DNA of 32,765 nucleotides, taken from NCBI GenBank assembly GCA_029865675.1, contig JARXAU010000079.1, positions 1 through 32,765 of the forward strand, in the 5' to 3' direction. Shown here one piece after another: positions 1 to 7,186 of the stretch. The DNA is from Rhodoferax sp. Its GTDB lineage: Bacteria; Pseudomonadota; Gammaproteobacteria; Burkholderiales; Burkholderiaceae_C. How positions within the stretch are numbered: the stretch's first letter is position 1; every line of letters begins with the position of its first letter. The notes beneath the pieces were generated by a model. It was given only the letters and a program-made list of their open reading frames with translations, was not told the origin of the DNA and searched no databases. The position numbers were made by a program, and so were the translations under genes.

Positions 1-493
1 CGTAGCCCTTGCTTGCTGCGTAGCTCGCCAAGCCGGGGCAGGGCTGAAAGGCCGAGGTGGAGCCAATGTTGCCAATGCGGCCATAGCCCTGGCGCTTGAA
101 GTCCGCCGCAAACAGGCAAGTCAACTCAGTGAGTGCCACCACATTGAGCTGCAGCATGTCGGCCAGAACCTTCGCATCCGCCTGCGCCACAGGTTTGTAG
201 TCGCCGTAACCTGCGTTGTTGACCAGGATGCTGACCGGCAGACCCTCGGCCTGGCAATAGTTGTGCAGCGTGCTTGCCGCACCAGGCACGGCCAGGTCCA
301 GCGCCAGGTGGCGCACGGTGACGCCGTGCTCCTGCTGCAAACCACCCGCCAGCGTGGCCAGGCGGTCTGCGCTGCGCGCCACCAGCAGCAGGTCATGGCC
401 GCGCTGGGCCATCAGGTGCGCCAATTCCAGCCCGATGCCGTTGCTGGCACCGGTAATCAGCGCAAACCCGGTGGGTTTGGTGGGGCCGCTCAT
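1..493 (-). CDS. SDR-family NAD(P)-dependent oxidoreductase (3' part beyond window)
   Basis: Short-chain dehydrogenase/reductase; the C-terminal part lies beyond the left edge. The Rossmann dinucleotide motif TGASNGIG is at residues 14-21, the NNAG motif follows at about residue 92, and the catalytic YAASK (YxxxK) is the last readable part. The family reduces or oxidises alcohol/carbonyl groups with NAD(P)H; the substrate cannot be told from this. The start ATG overlaps the stop of the upstream DUF2147 gene (ATGA), so the two are probably co-transcribed and translationally coupled. The pair is divergent from a TetR-type regulator that may control it. Family assignment is certain, specific function unknown. 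Confidence 0.93.
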   Translation of the reverse strand, partial: MSGPTKPTGFALITGASNGIGLELAHLMAQRGHDLLLVARSADRLATLAGGLQQEHGVTVRHLALDLAVPGAASTLHNYCQAEGLPVSILVNNAGYGDYKPVAQADAKVLADMLQLNVVALTELTCLFAADFKRQGYGRIGNIGSTSAFQPCPGLASYAASKGY

Positions 494-945
494 TGCGCGC
501 GTTCCCAGGTTTGGGTGCGGTAGAAGGGGCCGATGTAGCCGCGGACGAGTAGTTTGGCACCGCCTTCGGCCACCTGCATTTTGAGCTTGTAGGTCTTGCC
601 GTTGTCCGGGTCCAATATCTCGCCGCCTTCATACCACTGGCCGTCCGCTGCCAGCTTGCCGCCGCGCACCATCTCCAAGCCTTCCATGGGCTGGTCTTTG
701 CGGTCGTCGGTGCAGACTTTGCAGGTGGTGGGTTCTTTGGATGGGTCAGCCGCCAGGCTGCGCACCAGGCGACCGCTCAGGCCCTTGGCGGTCTCGGTAA
801 TGCGCACCTCGCCGCGTGGCTTGCCGGTGTTGTCGTCAATCGTGCGCCACAGGCCTACGGGGCTGGTCTGGGCTATTGCGGTGCTGGTCAGCGCAAAAAC
901 AGCGGCAGCGCCTGCGAGAAATCGGAAGTAAACAGAGCTTTTCAT
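490..945 (-). CDS. DUF2147 domain-containing exported protein
   Basis: About 151 residues. It begins with a Sec-type signal peptide (MKSS, hydrophobic AGAAAVFALTSTAIA, likely cleaved at AIA-Q). The mature part starts with the family-typical VGLWRTIDD and continues with a G-K-x-RGEVRI beta segment, an unusual CKVC pair, and a GGEILDPDNGKTY region, ending in FYRTQTWER. DUF2147 proteins are small periplasmic beta-rich proteins of unknown function. I chose the ATG at 945 over an in-frame TTG at 954 because GAAAGG lies 9 bases upstream. First gene of a two-gene unit with the SDR, reading from a recognisable promoter at 993-1021. Confidence 0.9.
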   Translation of the reverse strand: MKSSVYFRFLAGAAAVFALTSTAIAQTSPVGLWRTIDDNTGKPRGEVRITETAKGLSGRLVRSLAADPSKEPTTCKVCTDDRKDQPMEGLEMVRGGKLAADGQWYEGGEILDPDNGKTYKLKMQVAEGGAKLLVRGYIGPFYRTQTWERAQ

Positions 946-975
946 ATCAATCAACCTTTCTTGGTGGTATCCACG

Positions 976-1022
976 GAATGTGAATGGTGTTAACTTTAGA
1001 CTAGAATGTGAACATCGTCAAC
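976..1022. repeat. imperfect 19-bp direct repeat, candidate TetR operator
   Basis: GAATGTGAATGGTGTTAAC (976-994) and GAATGTGAACATCGTCAAC (1004-1022) match at 14 of 19 positions and start 28 bp apart. The second copy covers the -35 of the divergent promoter and the first lies just beyond its -10. The second copy has partial internal dyad symmetry (TGAnnATnnTCA). Spacing and position fit an operator pair for the adjacent TetR-family protein, but this is inference. Confidence 0.4.
993..1021 (-). promoter_or_regulatory. sigma-70-type promoter for the DUF2147-SDR operon
   Basis: Read on the minus strand: TTGACG (-35, 1021-1016, 5/6 to consensus), a 17-base spacer, then TAAAGT (-10, 998-993, 4/6). 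It lies about 48 bases upstream of the DUF2147 ATG and faces away from the TetR-family gene. Its -35 lies inside one copy of an imperfect direct repeat (976-1022), which suggests control by the divergent regulator. Confidence 0.6.
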
Positions 1023-1124
1023 ATTTATTTTCGTGAAATTTTTATGACAAGAAAAATACCAGGTTCCTCCGTGAGCTGCGCTCTGGGTTTAGCCCCGTAT
1101 GTGCGCCCTGCCTTACCATTGGTC

Positions 1125-1865
1125 ATGGTCGACGAACTCCTCTTACCAGCCTCGCGTGAGCACTACCACCACGGAGATTTGGCACAGGCGCTCAAAACGC
1201 TGGCGCTGGCGCTGATCGCTACGCGTGGCGTGGAAGGCTTTTCCATGCGCCAGGCAGCGGCCACTCTGGGCGTGGCACCCAGTGCGGTGTACCGGCACTT
1301 TGCCGACAAGTCGGAGCTGCTCAGTGCCTTGGCACACGACGGCTTTCAAGCCATGGGCGCGCTGTGGTTGCAGCGCGTAGCCCTGCTTGAGCCGCATATC
1401 GGCGACAACCCGGCAGTGCGCAGCATTGCGCGTTTTTCTGCCGGGGCGGACGCTTACTTTCAGTTTGGCCTGGACCACCCGGCGCTGTTTCAACTCATGT
1501 TTGGCCCTTTTGGTACCGGCTCAGCCCAATGGGTCATGCAGGCAGCAGACATGCCGTCCAACCCCTACTTCATGCTCGGGCAGGCGCTGGACGGCTTGCG
1601 CGACGCCCAGGTCATCACACCCAGCGCGCGCGCTCACGCAGAGGTCAGCGCGTTCTCTGCCATCCATGGGCTCACCTGTTTCGCGACATCGGGCGTGTAC
1701 AAAGACCTGCAGCCCGAGCAAAAGTGGCAACTTCTTGAGCTGGTCAAGAACAACATCCTGGGTGGCCTGCTGGCGTTTGACCAAGTCCTGGCGCTCACAC
1801 CAGCCATGGAGGCTGCACTGCAACCCGGCATGCTTGGAAGCCCGCTGCCGCGCGTGGGCGTCTAG
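1125..1865 (+). CDS. TetR/AcrR family transcriptional regulator
   Basis: One-component DNA-binding regulator. The N-terminal helix-turn-helix is clear: HYHHGDLAQAL, then GFSMRQAAATLGVAPSAVYRHFADKSELL, which is the standard TetR recognition region. The C-terminal half (about 170 residues) is an all-helical ligand-binding domain of the WHG-like type (PYFMLGQALDGL..AFSAIHGLTCFATSG). The reading frame extends upstream to ATG 1044 and GTG 1008. I prefer ATG 1125 because the helix-turn-helix then begins at a normal distance from the N-terminus and the upstream residues look non-conserved, but no start has a good ribosome-binding site. It probably represses the divergent DUF2147-SDR pair; the ligand is unknown. 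Its stop shares the CTAG at 1862-1865 with the convergent gene. Confidence 0.9.
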   Translation: MVDELLLPASREHYHHGDLAQALKTLALALIATRGVEGFSMRQAAATLGVAPSAVYRHFADKSELLSALAHDGFQAMGALWLQRVALLEPHIGDNPAVRSIARFSAGADAYFQFGLDHPALFQLMFGPFGTGSAQWVMQAADMPSNPYFMLGQALDGLRDAQVITPSARAHAEVSAFSAIHGLTCFATSGVYKDLQPEQKWQLLELVKNNILGGLLAFDQVLALTPAMEAALQPGMLGSPLPRVGV

Positions 1866-2212
1866 TTGCAGGGATACACGGTTTTGAGAGCGTTGCGCAG
1901 CACCAGCGTGGCGGGCATGTCTGCTTCATAAACGTCAGCGCGGCGGCGCAGCTCGGTGTCAAGAAGGTCTTTGGCCATGGCGGGCTCTAGCCTGCGGCCA
2001 TTCACGCAAATTTGGGGCTTTGCACCTGCGCGCACCGCAAAAGCTTCGGAGTCAAGCAAGGCCTCCATGGTGCCCACCAAGTAGTAGCGCGCGTGCAGGT
2101 CGCCGCCGTCTTGCGTGGCCTCGAGCACCCGAAGCTCGCGCAAGCTCAGGGCCTGCGCGTTAAAAAAAATGACGGCGCACAGGGCGATCAATACATTGCG
2201 GGCTTTTGTCAT
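1862..2212 (-). CDS. small exported protein, Rap1a/Tai-like
   Basis: 116 residues with a signal peptide (KARNVLIALCAVIFFNAQALS). The mature part shows YYLVGTMEALL, a single internal Cys (PQICVNG), a later helix, and a C-terminal ALKTVYPC. The spacing of a Y-x-x-G helix, a mid-chain Cys and a terminal [YF]PC resembles the Rap1a/Tai fold, whose known members include type VI amidase immunity proteins; many family members have no known effector. No effector gene is nearby, so an immunity role is not supported here. It is convergent with the TetR gene and the two stop codons overlap in the palindrome CTAG. Confidence 0.7.
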   Translation of the reverse strand: MTKARNVLIALCAVIFFNAQALSLRELRVLEATQDGGDLHARYYLVGTMEALLDSEAFAVRAGAKPQICVNGRRLEPAMAKDLLDTELRRRADVYEADMPATLVLRNALKTVYPCN

Positions 2213-2277
2213 GCTGAAGGTTGGGGCTTGGGGTTGGTGAACTGGGCTTTTATACCGCGCCTCCTACAATCCCCGCC

Positions 2278-3426
2278 ATGGCAAGACCTTTTGACGTTTG
2301 TGTTCGCGGCGCTGGCATTGTGGGCCGCGCCTTGGCATTGCAATTGGCTGCCAACCGCCTGCGCGTGGCTTTGGTCGACCACCGTTTGGGCGAGGGCGCT
2401 GCCTTGACCGAGGGGCACAGCGATGTGCGCGCCTATGCGCTCAACCCGGCCTCGCGCGCCTTGCTGCAGGGCATGCGCTGCTGGCCCGACGCGGCGCATG
2501 CTACCCCCGTGCTGGCCATGCAGGTGTTTGGCGACGCCGGGGGCGCCACCCACTTTGACGCATCAGACACCCCCGCCGAGGCCTTGAACTGGATGGTGGA
2601 CGTGCCCGAACTGGAGCGCCTTTTGGCCGCAGCCGTGGGTTTTCAAAGCCAGATCGAGGTGGTCAACAGCCCCAAGCAGGCTCCGCTGACGGTGGTGTGC
2701 GAAGGCAAAACCAGCCGCACGCGCGAAGAGTTTGGCGTGGAGTTTGTGGTTAAACCCTATGCGCAATGGGCGCTGGCCGCCCGCGTGGACTGCGCCGTTC
2801 CCCACGCCCAGGTGGCGCGGCAATGGTTTGCACAGGCAGACGGGGAGGGCGACATATTGGCCATGCTGCCTGTGGACGGCGCCCTAGGCCAACGCTGCGC
2901 GCTGGTCTGGTCCTTGCCGCCCGAGCGCGCCCAAGCCTTGCACGCCGCTTCCCCCGAAGACTTTTGCCAAGCGCTGCAATCCGCCACTGCCCACACGCTG
3001 GGCGCGCTGACGCTTGCCAGCGAGCGCCAAATCTGGCCTTTGCAACAGGCCCAGGCGGTGCACTGGTGCGGCCAAAGTGCGCAAGGCGCTTGGGTTCTGG
3101 CGGGCGACGCCGCGCACACGGTGCACCCGCTGGCCGGCCAGGGGCTCAATCTCGGCCTGGGTGATGTGGCCGAACTCGCCGCCGTGCTCGAGGCGCGGCC
3201 CTACTGGCGCAGCGTGGGCGACGTGCGCCTGCTGCGCGCTTACGAGCGTGCGCGCAAGACCGAGCTGGCGCTGATCGGCGGTGCGGGCGACGCGCTGCAA
3301 CAGCTTTTTTCCCGCGACAGCGCCTGGGCGCGCAGCCTGCGCAATGCGGGTATGCGGGCGTTTGAGCGCAGCGGCCCGTTCAAAGCCTGGGTCGCAAAGC
3401 GCGCCATGGGCACACGCGGCCTGTGA
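2278..3426 (+). CDS. UbiH/UbiF/VisC/COQ6-family FAD-dependent monooxygenase
   Basis: 382 residues. The N-terminal FAD-binding GxGxxG is VRGAGIVGRALAL (about residues 8-20). The family signature GDAAHTVHPLAGQGLNLGL starts at G276 and binds the FAD ribityl/pyrophosphate. These flavoproteins hydroxylate the aromatic ring of ubiquinone precursors; which ring position this one modifies cannot be read from the sequence. The ATG at 2278 is chosen because it directly precedes the FAD motif; an in-frame ATG at 2221 would add residues unlike the family. A TACAAT at 2265-2270 might be a -10 element, implying a very short leader. The dsbC-like gene follows after 40 bases. Confidence 0.92.
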   Translation: MARPFDVCVRGAGIVGRALALQLAANRLRVALVDHRLGEGAALTEGHSDVRAYALNPASRALLQGMRCWPDAAHATPVLAMQVFGDAGGATHFDASDTPAEALNWMVDVPELERLLAAAVGFQSQIEVVNSPKQAPLTVVCEGKTSRTREEFGVEFVVKPYAQWALAARVDCAVPHAQVARQWFAQADGEGDILAMLPVDGALGQRCALVWSLPPERAQALHAASPEDFCQALQSATAHTLGALTLASERQIWPLQQAQAVHWCGQSAQGAWVLAGDAAHTVHPLAGQGLNLGLGDVAELAAVLEARPYWRSVGDVRLLRAYERARKTELALIGGAGDALQQLFSRDSAWARSLRNAGMRAFERSGPFKAWVAKRAMGTRGL

Positions 3427-3466
3427 GCCGCCTCTTTAAATCCTGTCCCCTAGAACACCCCTTTCC

Positions 3467-4192
3467 ATGCAACGCATCCTCCACACCCTGCTTCTTGCCC
3501 TCTTGACCACGCTCAGCGTAAGCGCACTCGCGCAAGAGGCCACTATCCGCAAAAACATCGCCGCGCGCCTGCCCCAGCTCAAGGCCATTGACGAGGTGCG
3601 CAAGACCGATGTGCCCGGCCTCTACGAGCTGCGCGTGAACGGCTCCGACATTTATTACACCGACGCGCAGGGCAACTACCTGATAGAAGGCAGCCTGATA
3701 GACACCCGCAGCCAGCGCAATCTGACCGAAGAACGGGTGGAAAAACTCACCGCCATCCCGTTTGACAGCTTGCCGCTTAAAGATGCGTTTACCATGGTGC
3801 GCGGCACTGGTGAACGCAAGATGGCGGTGTTTGAAGACCCCAACTGCGGCTACTGCAAGCGCTTTGAGCGCGACTTGCAAAAGGTGGACAACGTCACGGT
3901 CTACTTTTTCTTGTATCCCATTCTGGGGGCAGATTCCACAGAGAAAACCAAAGCCATCTGGTGCGCCAAAGACCGCACGCTGGCGTGGCAAGACTGGATG
4001 CTGCGCGACCAGGTGCCGCCGGCCGCCGCTGCCATGTGCGACACCAGCCCCATCACACGCAACGTGGCGCTGGGGCGCAAACACAAAATCACCGGCACGC
4101 CCACCCTGCTGTTTACCAACGGCGCGCGCGTGCCCGGCGCGGTGGACACCAAAAAGATAGAACAATTGCTGGCTGAGGCCTCCAAAGGCTGA
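3467..4192 (+). CDS. dsbC: DsbC-family thiol:disulfide interchange protein
   Basis: 241 residues. A Sec signal peptide (MQRILHTLLLALLTTLSVSALAQ) is followed by a DsbC-type N-terminal dimerisation domain (about 24-85: IRKNIAARLPQL..IDEVRKTDVPGLYELRV..IYYTD) and a thioredoxin-fold domain with the active site C127-G-Y-C130. A second cysteine pair (WC.. and MCDT) and the cis-proline region TGTPTLLF also match the family. DsbC shuffles wrong disulfides in the periplasm and is kept reduced by DsbD. The stop overlaps the next start (TGATG), so it is coupled to the M61 peptidase gene. Length and motifs are those of a complete protein. Confidence 0.94.
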   Translation: MQRILHTLLLALLTTLSVSALAQEATIRKNIAARLPQLKAIDEVRKTDVPGLYELRVNGSDIYYTDAQGNYLIEGSLIDTRSQRNLTEERVEKLTAIPFDSLPLKDAFTMVRGTGERKMAVFEDPNCGYCKRFERDLQKVDNVTVYFFLYPILGADSTEKTKAIWCAKDRTLAWQDWMLRDQVPPAAAAMCDTSPITRNVALGRKHKITGTPTLLFTNGARVPGAVDTKKIEQLLAEASKG

Positions 4193-6045
4193 TGCGCCCG
4201 GCCCCCGCCGCACCCTGGGCGGTGCACTACCACGTCGAAGCCGCCAGCCTGCACGCCCACCTGTGGCGCGTGACCATGACTATCGCCCAGCCCGCCGCCC
4301 TGCAAGCCCTGCGTTTGCCGGTGTGGATTCCGGGCAGCTACATGGTGCGCGAGTTTTCCAAGCACCTGCAGCACTTGCAATGCCGCCAGACCGGCCACGA
4401 TGTGGCCGCCACGCAGACTGACAAAGCCACCTGGCAAGTGGCTTGCGAGAGCGGCCAGCCCCTGCAAGTGCAATACGAGGTGTACGCCTTGGACAACTCG
4501 GTGCGCACCGCATGGCTGGACACGGCGCGCGGCTTTTTCAACGCCACCAGCCTGTGCCTGATGGCCGAGGGCGGCACCGACCAGCCCCACGCGCTGGACC
4601 TGGTGCGCCATACCGGCATGGCAGATTGGAGCGTAGCCACCGGCTTGCCTGCCGTGGATACAGACACAAGTGGTTTTGGCCGCTACCAAGCCGCCCACTA
4701 CGACGAACTGGCCGACTGCCCGGTAGAAATGGGTGCCTTCTGGAGCGGCACGTTTACCGCCTGCGGCGTGCCGCACCGCCTGGTGGTGGCCGGGGCCTTG
4801 CCCTCGTTTGATGGTGCGCGCCTGCTGCGCGACACGCAAAAAATCTGCGAAACCCAGTTGCGCTTTTGGCACGCCGAAGGCGACGCACACGCCACGCACC
4901 TGGCCGCTAAAGCGCCGTTTGCCCACTACGTTTTTCTGCTCAACGCCGTGGACGACAGCTACGGCGGGCTGGAGCACCGCAACTCCACCGCGCTGATCGC
5001 CGCCCGGCGCGACCTGCCGCGCCTGGAGGACGCCAAAACCAGCGAGGGCTACACCACGCTCTTGGGCCTGATCAGCCACGAGTACTTTCACACCTGGAAC
5101 GTCAAGCGCCTGCGCCCGGCCGAATTTGCCCGCTACGACTACGCGCAAGAAAACTACACTGAGTTGCTGTGGTTTTTTGAGGGCTTTACCAGCTACTACG
5201 ACGACTTGCTGCTGCGCCGCGCCGGGCTGATTGACGACGCCATCTACTTCAAACTGCTCACCAAAACCGCTAACCAAGTGCTGCAAACCCCCGGGCGCGC
5301 GGTGCAAACCGTGGCCCAGGCCAGCTTTGATGCCTGGGTGAAGTACTACCGCCAAGACGAAAACACCCCCAACGCCACGGTGAGCTACTACACCAAAGGC
5401 GCGCTGGTGGCCCTGTGCCTGGACCTGAGCCTGCGCGCCCACCGCACCGCAAGCCGACAGGCCTTCGCCCCTGCCGACGCCGCGCCAGCCCCCGTCACGC
5501 TGGACACCGTTACGCTTGACACCATCCTGCGCGGCCTGTGGCAGCGCTGCGCAGGTGGCCCCATGGCAGAGGCCGACCTGCTGGCCGTCTTGCACGAGCA
5601 CACCGGGCGCAGCTGGGCCAAAGAAATCAAAGCCTGGGTGCACAGCACGGCTGAGCTGCCGCTCAAAACCCTGCTGCAAGCCCAAGGCCTGCAAGTCCAC
5701 GAAGACCTGGCGCAGATGGCCCAGCGCCTAGGCCTGCGAGTGGCAGACGCCAACGGCACGGTCACCGTCAAAGCCGTGCTGCGCGGCGGCGCGGCTGAGA
5801 CCGCAGGCTTTGCCGCCGGTGACGAATGGCTGGGCGTGGACGTAGGCGCGCGCGGCCAGGGCGGATCGTGGCGGCTCAACAAGCTCGACGACCTGGCGCT
5901 GCTCTTGGGCCCCGAGCACCGCTTCAGCGCCCTGGTGTCCCGCGACAAACGCATGTTGCGCCTACCCTTGCGGCTGCCGCAGAAGGTGACGACTTGGCGG
6001 ATTGGGAATGCGGGGTGGGTGACGGGGGGGTGGCCTGGGGGTTGA
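4192..6045 (+). CDS. M61 family metallopeptidase with PDZ domain
   Basis: 617 residues, similar to glycyl-aminopeptidase-type M61 enzymes. The order is an N-terminal beta domain (WIPGSYMVREFSKHLQ), a central catalytic domain with the zinc site H296-E-Y-F-H300 and a downstream glutamate E330 in FFEGFTSYY, a helical domain, then a C-terminal PDZ-like segment (about 520-600, with GGAAETAGFAAGDEWLGV). The N-terminus has no signal peptide, so it is probably cytoplasmic. The ATG overlaps the dsbC stop by one base. The last residues (TTWRIGNAGWVTGGWPGG) include an odd glycine/tryptophan-rich end encoded by a run of G; a frameshift at that homopolymer cannot be excluded but would change only the tail. 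Confidence 0.93.
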   Translation: MRPAPAAPWAVHYHVEAASLHAHLWRVTMTIAQPAALQALRLPVWIPGSYMVREFSKHLQHLQCRQTGHDVAATQTDKATWQVACESGQPLQVQYEVYALDNSVRTAWLDTARGFFNATSLCLMAEGGTDQPHALDLVRHTGMADWSVATGLPAVDTDTSGFGRYQAAHYDELADCPVEMGAFWSGTFTACGVPHRLVVAGALPSFDGARLLRDTQKICETQLRFWHAEGDAHATHLAAKAPFAHYVFLLNAVDDSYGGLEHRNSTALIAARRDLPRLEDAKTSEGYTTLLGLISHEYFHTWNVKRLRPAEFARYDYAQENYTELLWFFEGFTSYYDDLLLRRAGLIDDAIYFKLLTKTANQVLQTPGRAVQTVAQASFDAWVKYYRQDENTPNATVSYYTKGALVALCLDLSLRAHRTASRQAFAPADAAPAPVTLDTVTLDTILRGLWQRCAGGPMAEADLLAVLHEHTGRSWAKEIKAWVHSTAELPLKTLLQAQGLQVHEDLAQMAQRLGLRVADANGTVTVKAVLRGGAAETAGFAAGDEWLGVDVGARGQGGSWRLNKLDDLALLLGPEHRFSALVSRDKRMLRLPLRLPQKVTTWRIGNAGWVTGGWPGG

Positions 6046-6091
6046 GGCGGGGCATCCGATTCCGCTTAGTTCGATAAAGCAAGGACAAAAA

Positions 6092-6105
6092 GCTACACTT
6101 GTAGC
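6092..6105. promoter_or_regulatory. palindrome upstream of toxin-antitoxin operon, candidate ParD operator
   Basis: GCTACACTTGTAGC has perfect 6-bp arms (GCTACA/TGTAGC) around a 2-base centre, 22 bases before the antitoxin start. It overlaps a possible -10 (TACACT, 6094-6099). Ribbon-helix-helix antitoxins typically bind such palindromes to autoregulate; binding here is inferred. Confidence 0.45.
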
Positions 6106-6127
6106 AAACTGCTTCAAGGAGATAGCC

Positions 6128-6352
6128 ATGGGAATGCCCGTACGGATCGACAGCGACTTGTATGACCAAGCCAAAGCGCATGCAAACGCAGAGCGGCGCA
6201 CTATTGCCGGTCAGATAGAGTTTTGGGCGTTGATCGGTAAGGCCGCCTTGGACAACCCGGATTTGCCCATCGACTTTGTGCGGGACCTTTTGCTTGCCAA
6301 GGCCGAAGGCAAGTCGCTCGCCACTCCGTTTGTGCCTCAGGGTCAAGGCTGA
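6128..6352 (+). CDS. ParD-like antitoxin
   Basis: 74 residues beginning MGMPVRIDSDLYDQAKAHA, followed by NAERRTIAGQIEFWALIGKAAL. This is the pattern of the ParD-like antitoxin family: an N-terminal beta strand and two helices of the ribbon-helix-helix type (here with SDLYDQAK and IAGQIEFW), then a short C-terminal toxin-binding tail. A strong ribosome-binding site AAGGAG is 6 bases upstream. Its stop overlaps the toxin start (TGATG), the usual antitoxin-then-toxin arrangement. It probably neutralises the toxin and represses the operon through the palindrome at 6092-6105. Confidence 0.85.
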   Translation: MGMPVRIDSDLYDQAKAHANAERRTIAGQIEFWALIGKAALDNPDLPIDFVRDLLLAKAEGKSLATPFVPQGQG

Positions 6353-6633
6353 TGGCCGCAGTGCCTGTTGTGGTTACCCAGTCGACTGTATTTGCTAGGG
6401 CCTACAAAAAACTACACCCCCATCAAAAGCAAGATGTGGATTCGGCGGTGGACGCAATCGCGTCGGACCCGCTTCTTGGCGATGCCAAGCGAGGCGATCT
6501 TGCCGGCGTTTATGTATACAAGTTCAAAAGCCAAAGCCAGTTGGTTCTGCTCGCCTATGAGTTCGATCCGAAGACGCGCCATTTGTTACTACTTGGCTCC
6601 CATGAAAACTTCTATCGGGAACTCAAGCGCTAA
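6352..6633 (+). CDS. type II toxin of the RelE/ParE superfamily
   Basis: 93 residues with the RelE/ParE fold pattern: an N-terminal strand, helices (VFARAYKKLHPHQKQDVDSAVDAIASDP), then GDLAGVYVYKFKSQSQLVLLAYEFDPKTRHLLLLGSHENFYRELKR, which gives the central beta sheet and C-terminal basic helix. RelE members cut mRNA on the ribosome and ParE members poison gyrase; the sequence does not settle which. Preceded by its antitoxin with a 1-base overlap. The first residues (MAAVPVVVTQS) may include a few extra amino acids. Confidence 0.85.
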   Translation: MAAVPVVVTQSTVFARAYKKLHPHQKQDVDSAVDAIASDPLLGDAKRGDLAGVYVYKFKSQSQLVLLAYEFDPKTRHLLLLGSHENFYRELKR

Positions 6634-7186
6634 GCCGGTCTTGCAACGGCCCAGCAGATGGCAGCCATCCGCTAACCAGGGAGTGTGCCTGCTGCCCTGG
6701 CCAGCTTCTGCTGCGCATCAACAGCAAAAAGTTGCCTACTCTGGGCGGCCTTGGGCTAAATCAAACGGCCATTGCAATGGCCCTCGGTTTCAAAGACTCT
6801 ACGTTTGACAATGACCGGAATGCAGCGATAGCGGACATTGAACTTAAAAAATCGCATGTGACGGGTGGGCCAGGAGTGGGCCTTGTTTCTGCCCTGCTTC
6901 CATGTCACGGATAAATGGCGATCGGAGCGTACTTCTAAATCTAAACAACTTGCGACGACTTGAAAGCAGAAGCCGACCGGAGCAATATATAAAAACAAAT
7001 AACATTAATTAAACATTTTTTATATTAAAATCGTATATAAATTCAAATATTGTATTTTTTATAGTAATTATTGTGACACATTAATACCGACAATAGCTAC
7101 TTGGGAGCGGGGTAGCAACCCTCCCAAAAACCGCGATAAATCAATCACCTTTTATTTTTTAAGACTTACCATGAGAGACAAATGTA
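6634..7186 (+). other. 553-bp non-coding stretch at the edge of an AT-rich islet
   Basis: No convincing gene. The first half (to about 6930) has normal composition and short open frames without recognisable similarity; one (6732-6914) reads LPTLGGLGLNQTAIAMALG and could be a decayed gene end. From about 6985 to 7080 the DNA is extremely AT-rich (9 G/C of 60 bases in 7021-7080), with several TATA-like hexamers and no unique promoter. A hairpin follows at 7101-7127 in the probable 5' leader of the next gene. Confidence 0.5.
7101..7127 (+). promoter_or_regulatory. hairpin in the 5' leader of the 412-residue protein gene
   Basis: TTGGGAG (7101-7107) pairs with CTCCCAA (7121-7127), and an inner GGGT/ACCC stem closes an AGCA loop. 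It lies 59 bases before the start codon. It is not followed by a T run, so it is not a standard terminator; an RNA-stability or leader role is possible. Confidence 0.3.

Noticed and set aside
1862-1865. Overlapping stop codons of the TetR gene and the convergent exported-protein gene in CTAG
   Set aside because: A real overlap, but such convergent TAG/CTA sharing occurs by chance and needs no special explanation.
3901-5700. Long minus-strand open frame opposite the M61 peptidase gene
   Set aside because: It is the antisense shadow of a high-GC gene, with no domain and low-complexity Gly/Ala/Gln composition, while the plus strand has clear zinc-peptidase motifs.
6732-6914. 60-codon frame starting MPTLGGLGLNQTA
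   Set aside because: No ribosome-binding site, no recognisable domain and poor continuity with neighbours; left as part of the intergenic region.
7101-7127. Riboswitch in the leader of the 412-residue gene
   Set aside because: The hairpin does not match any aptamer consensus I know, and the surrounding bases lack the conserved core of c-di-GMP or cobalamin switches.
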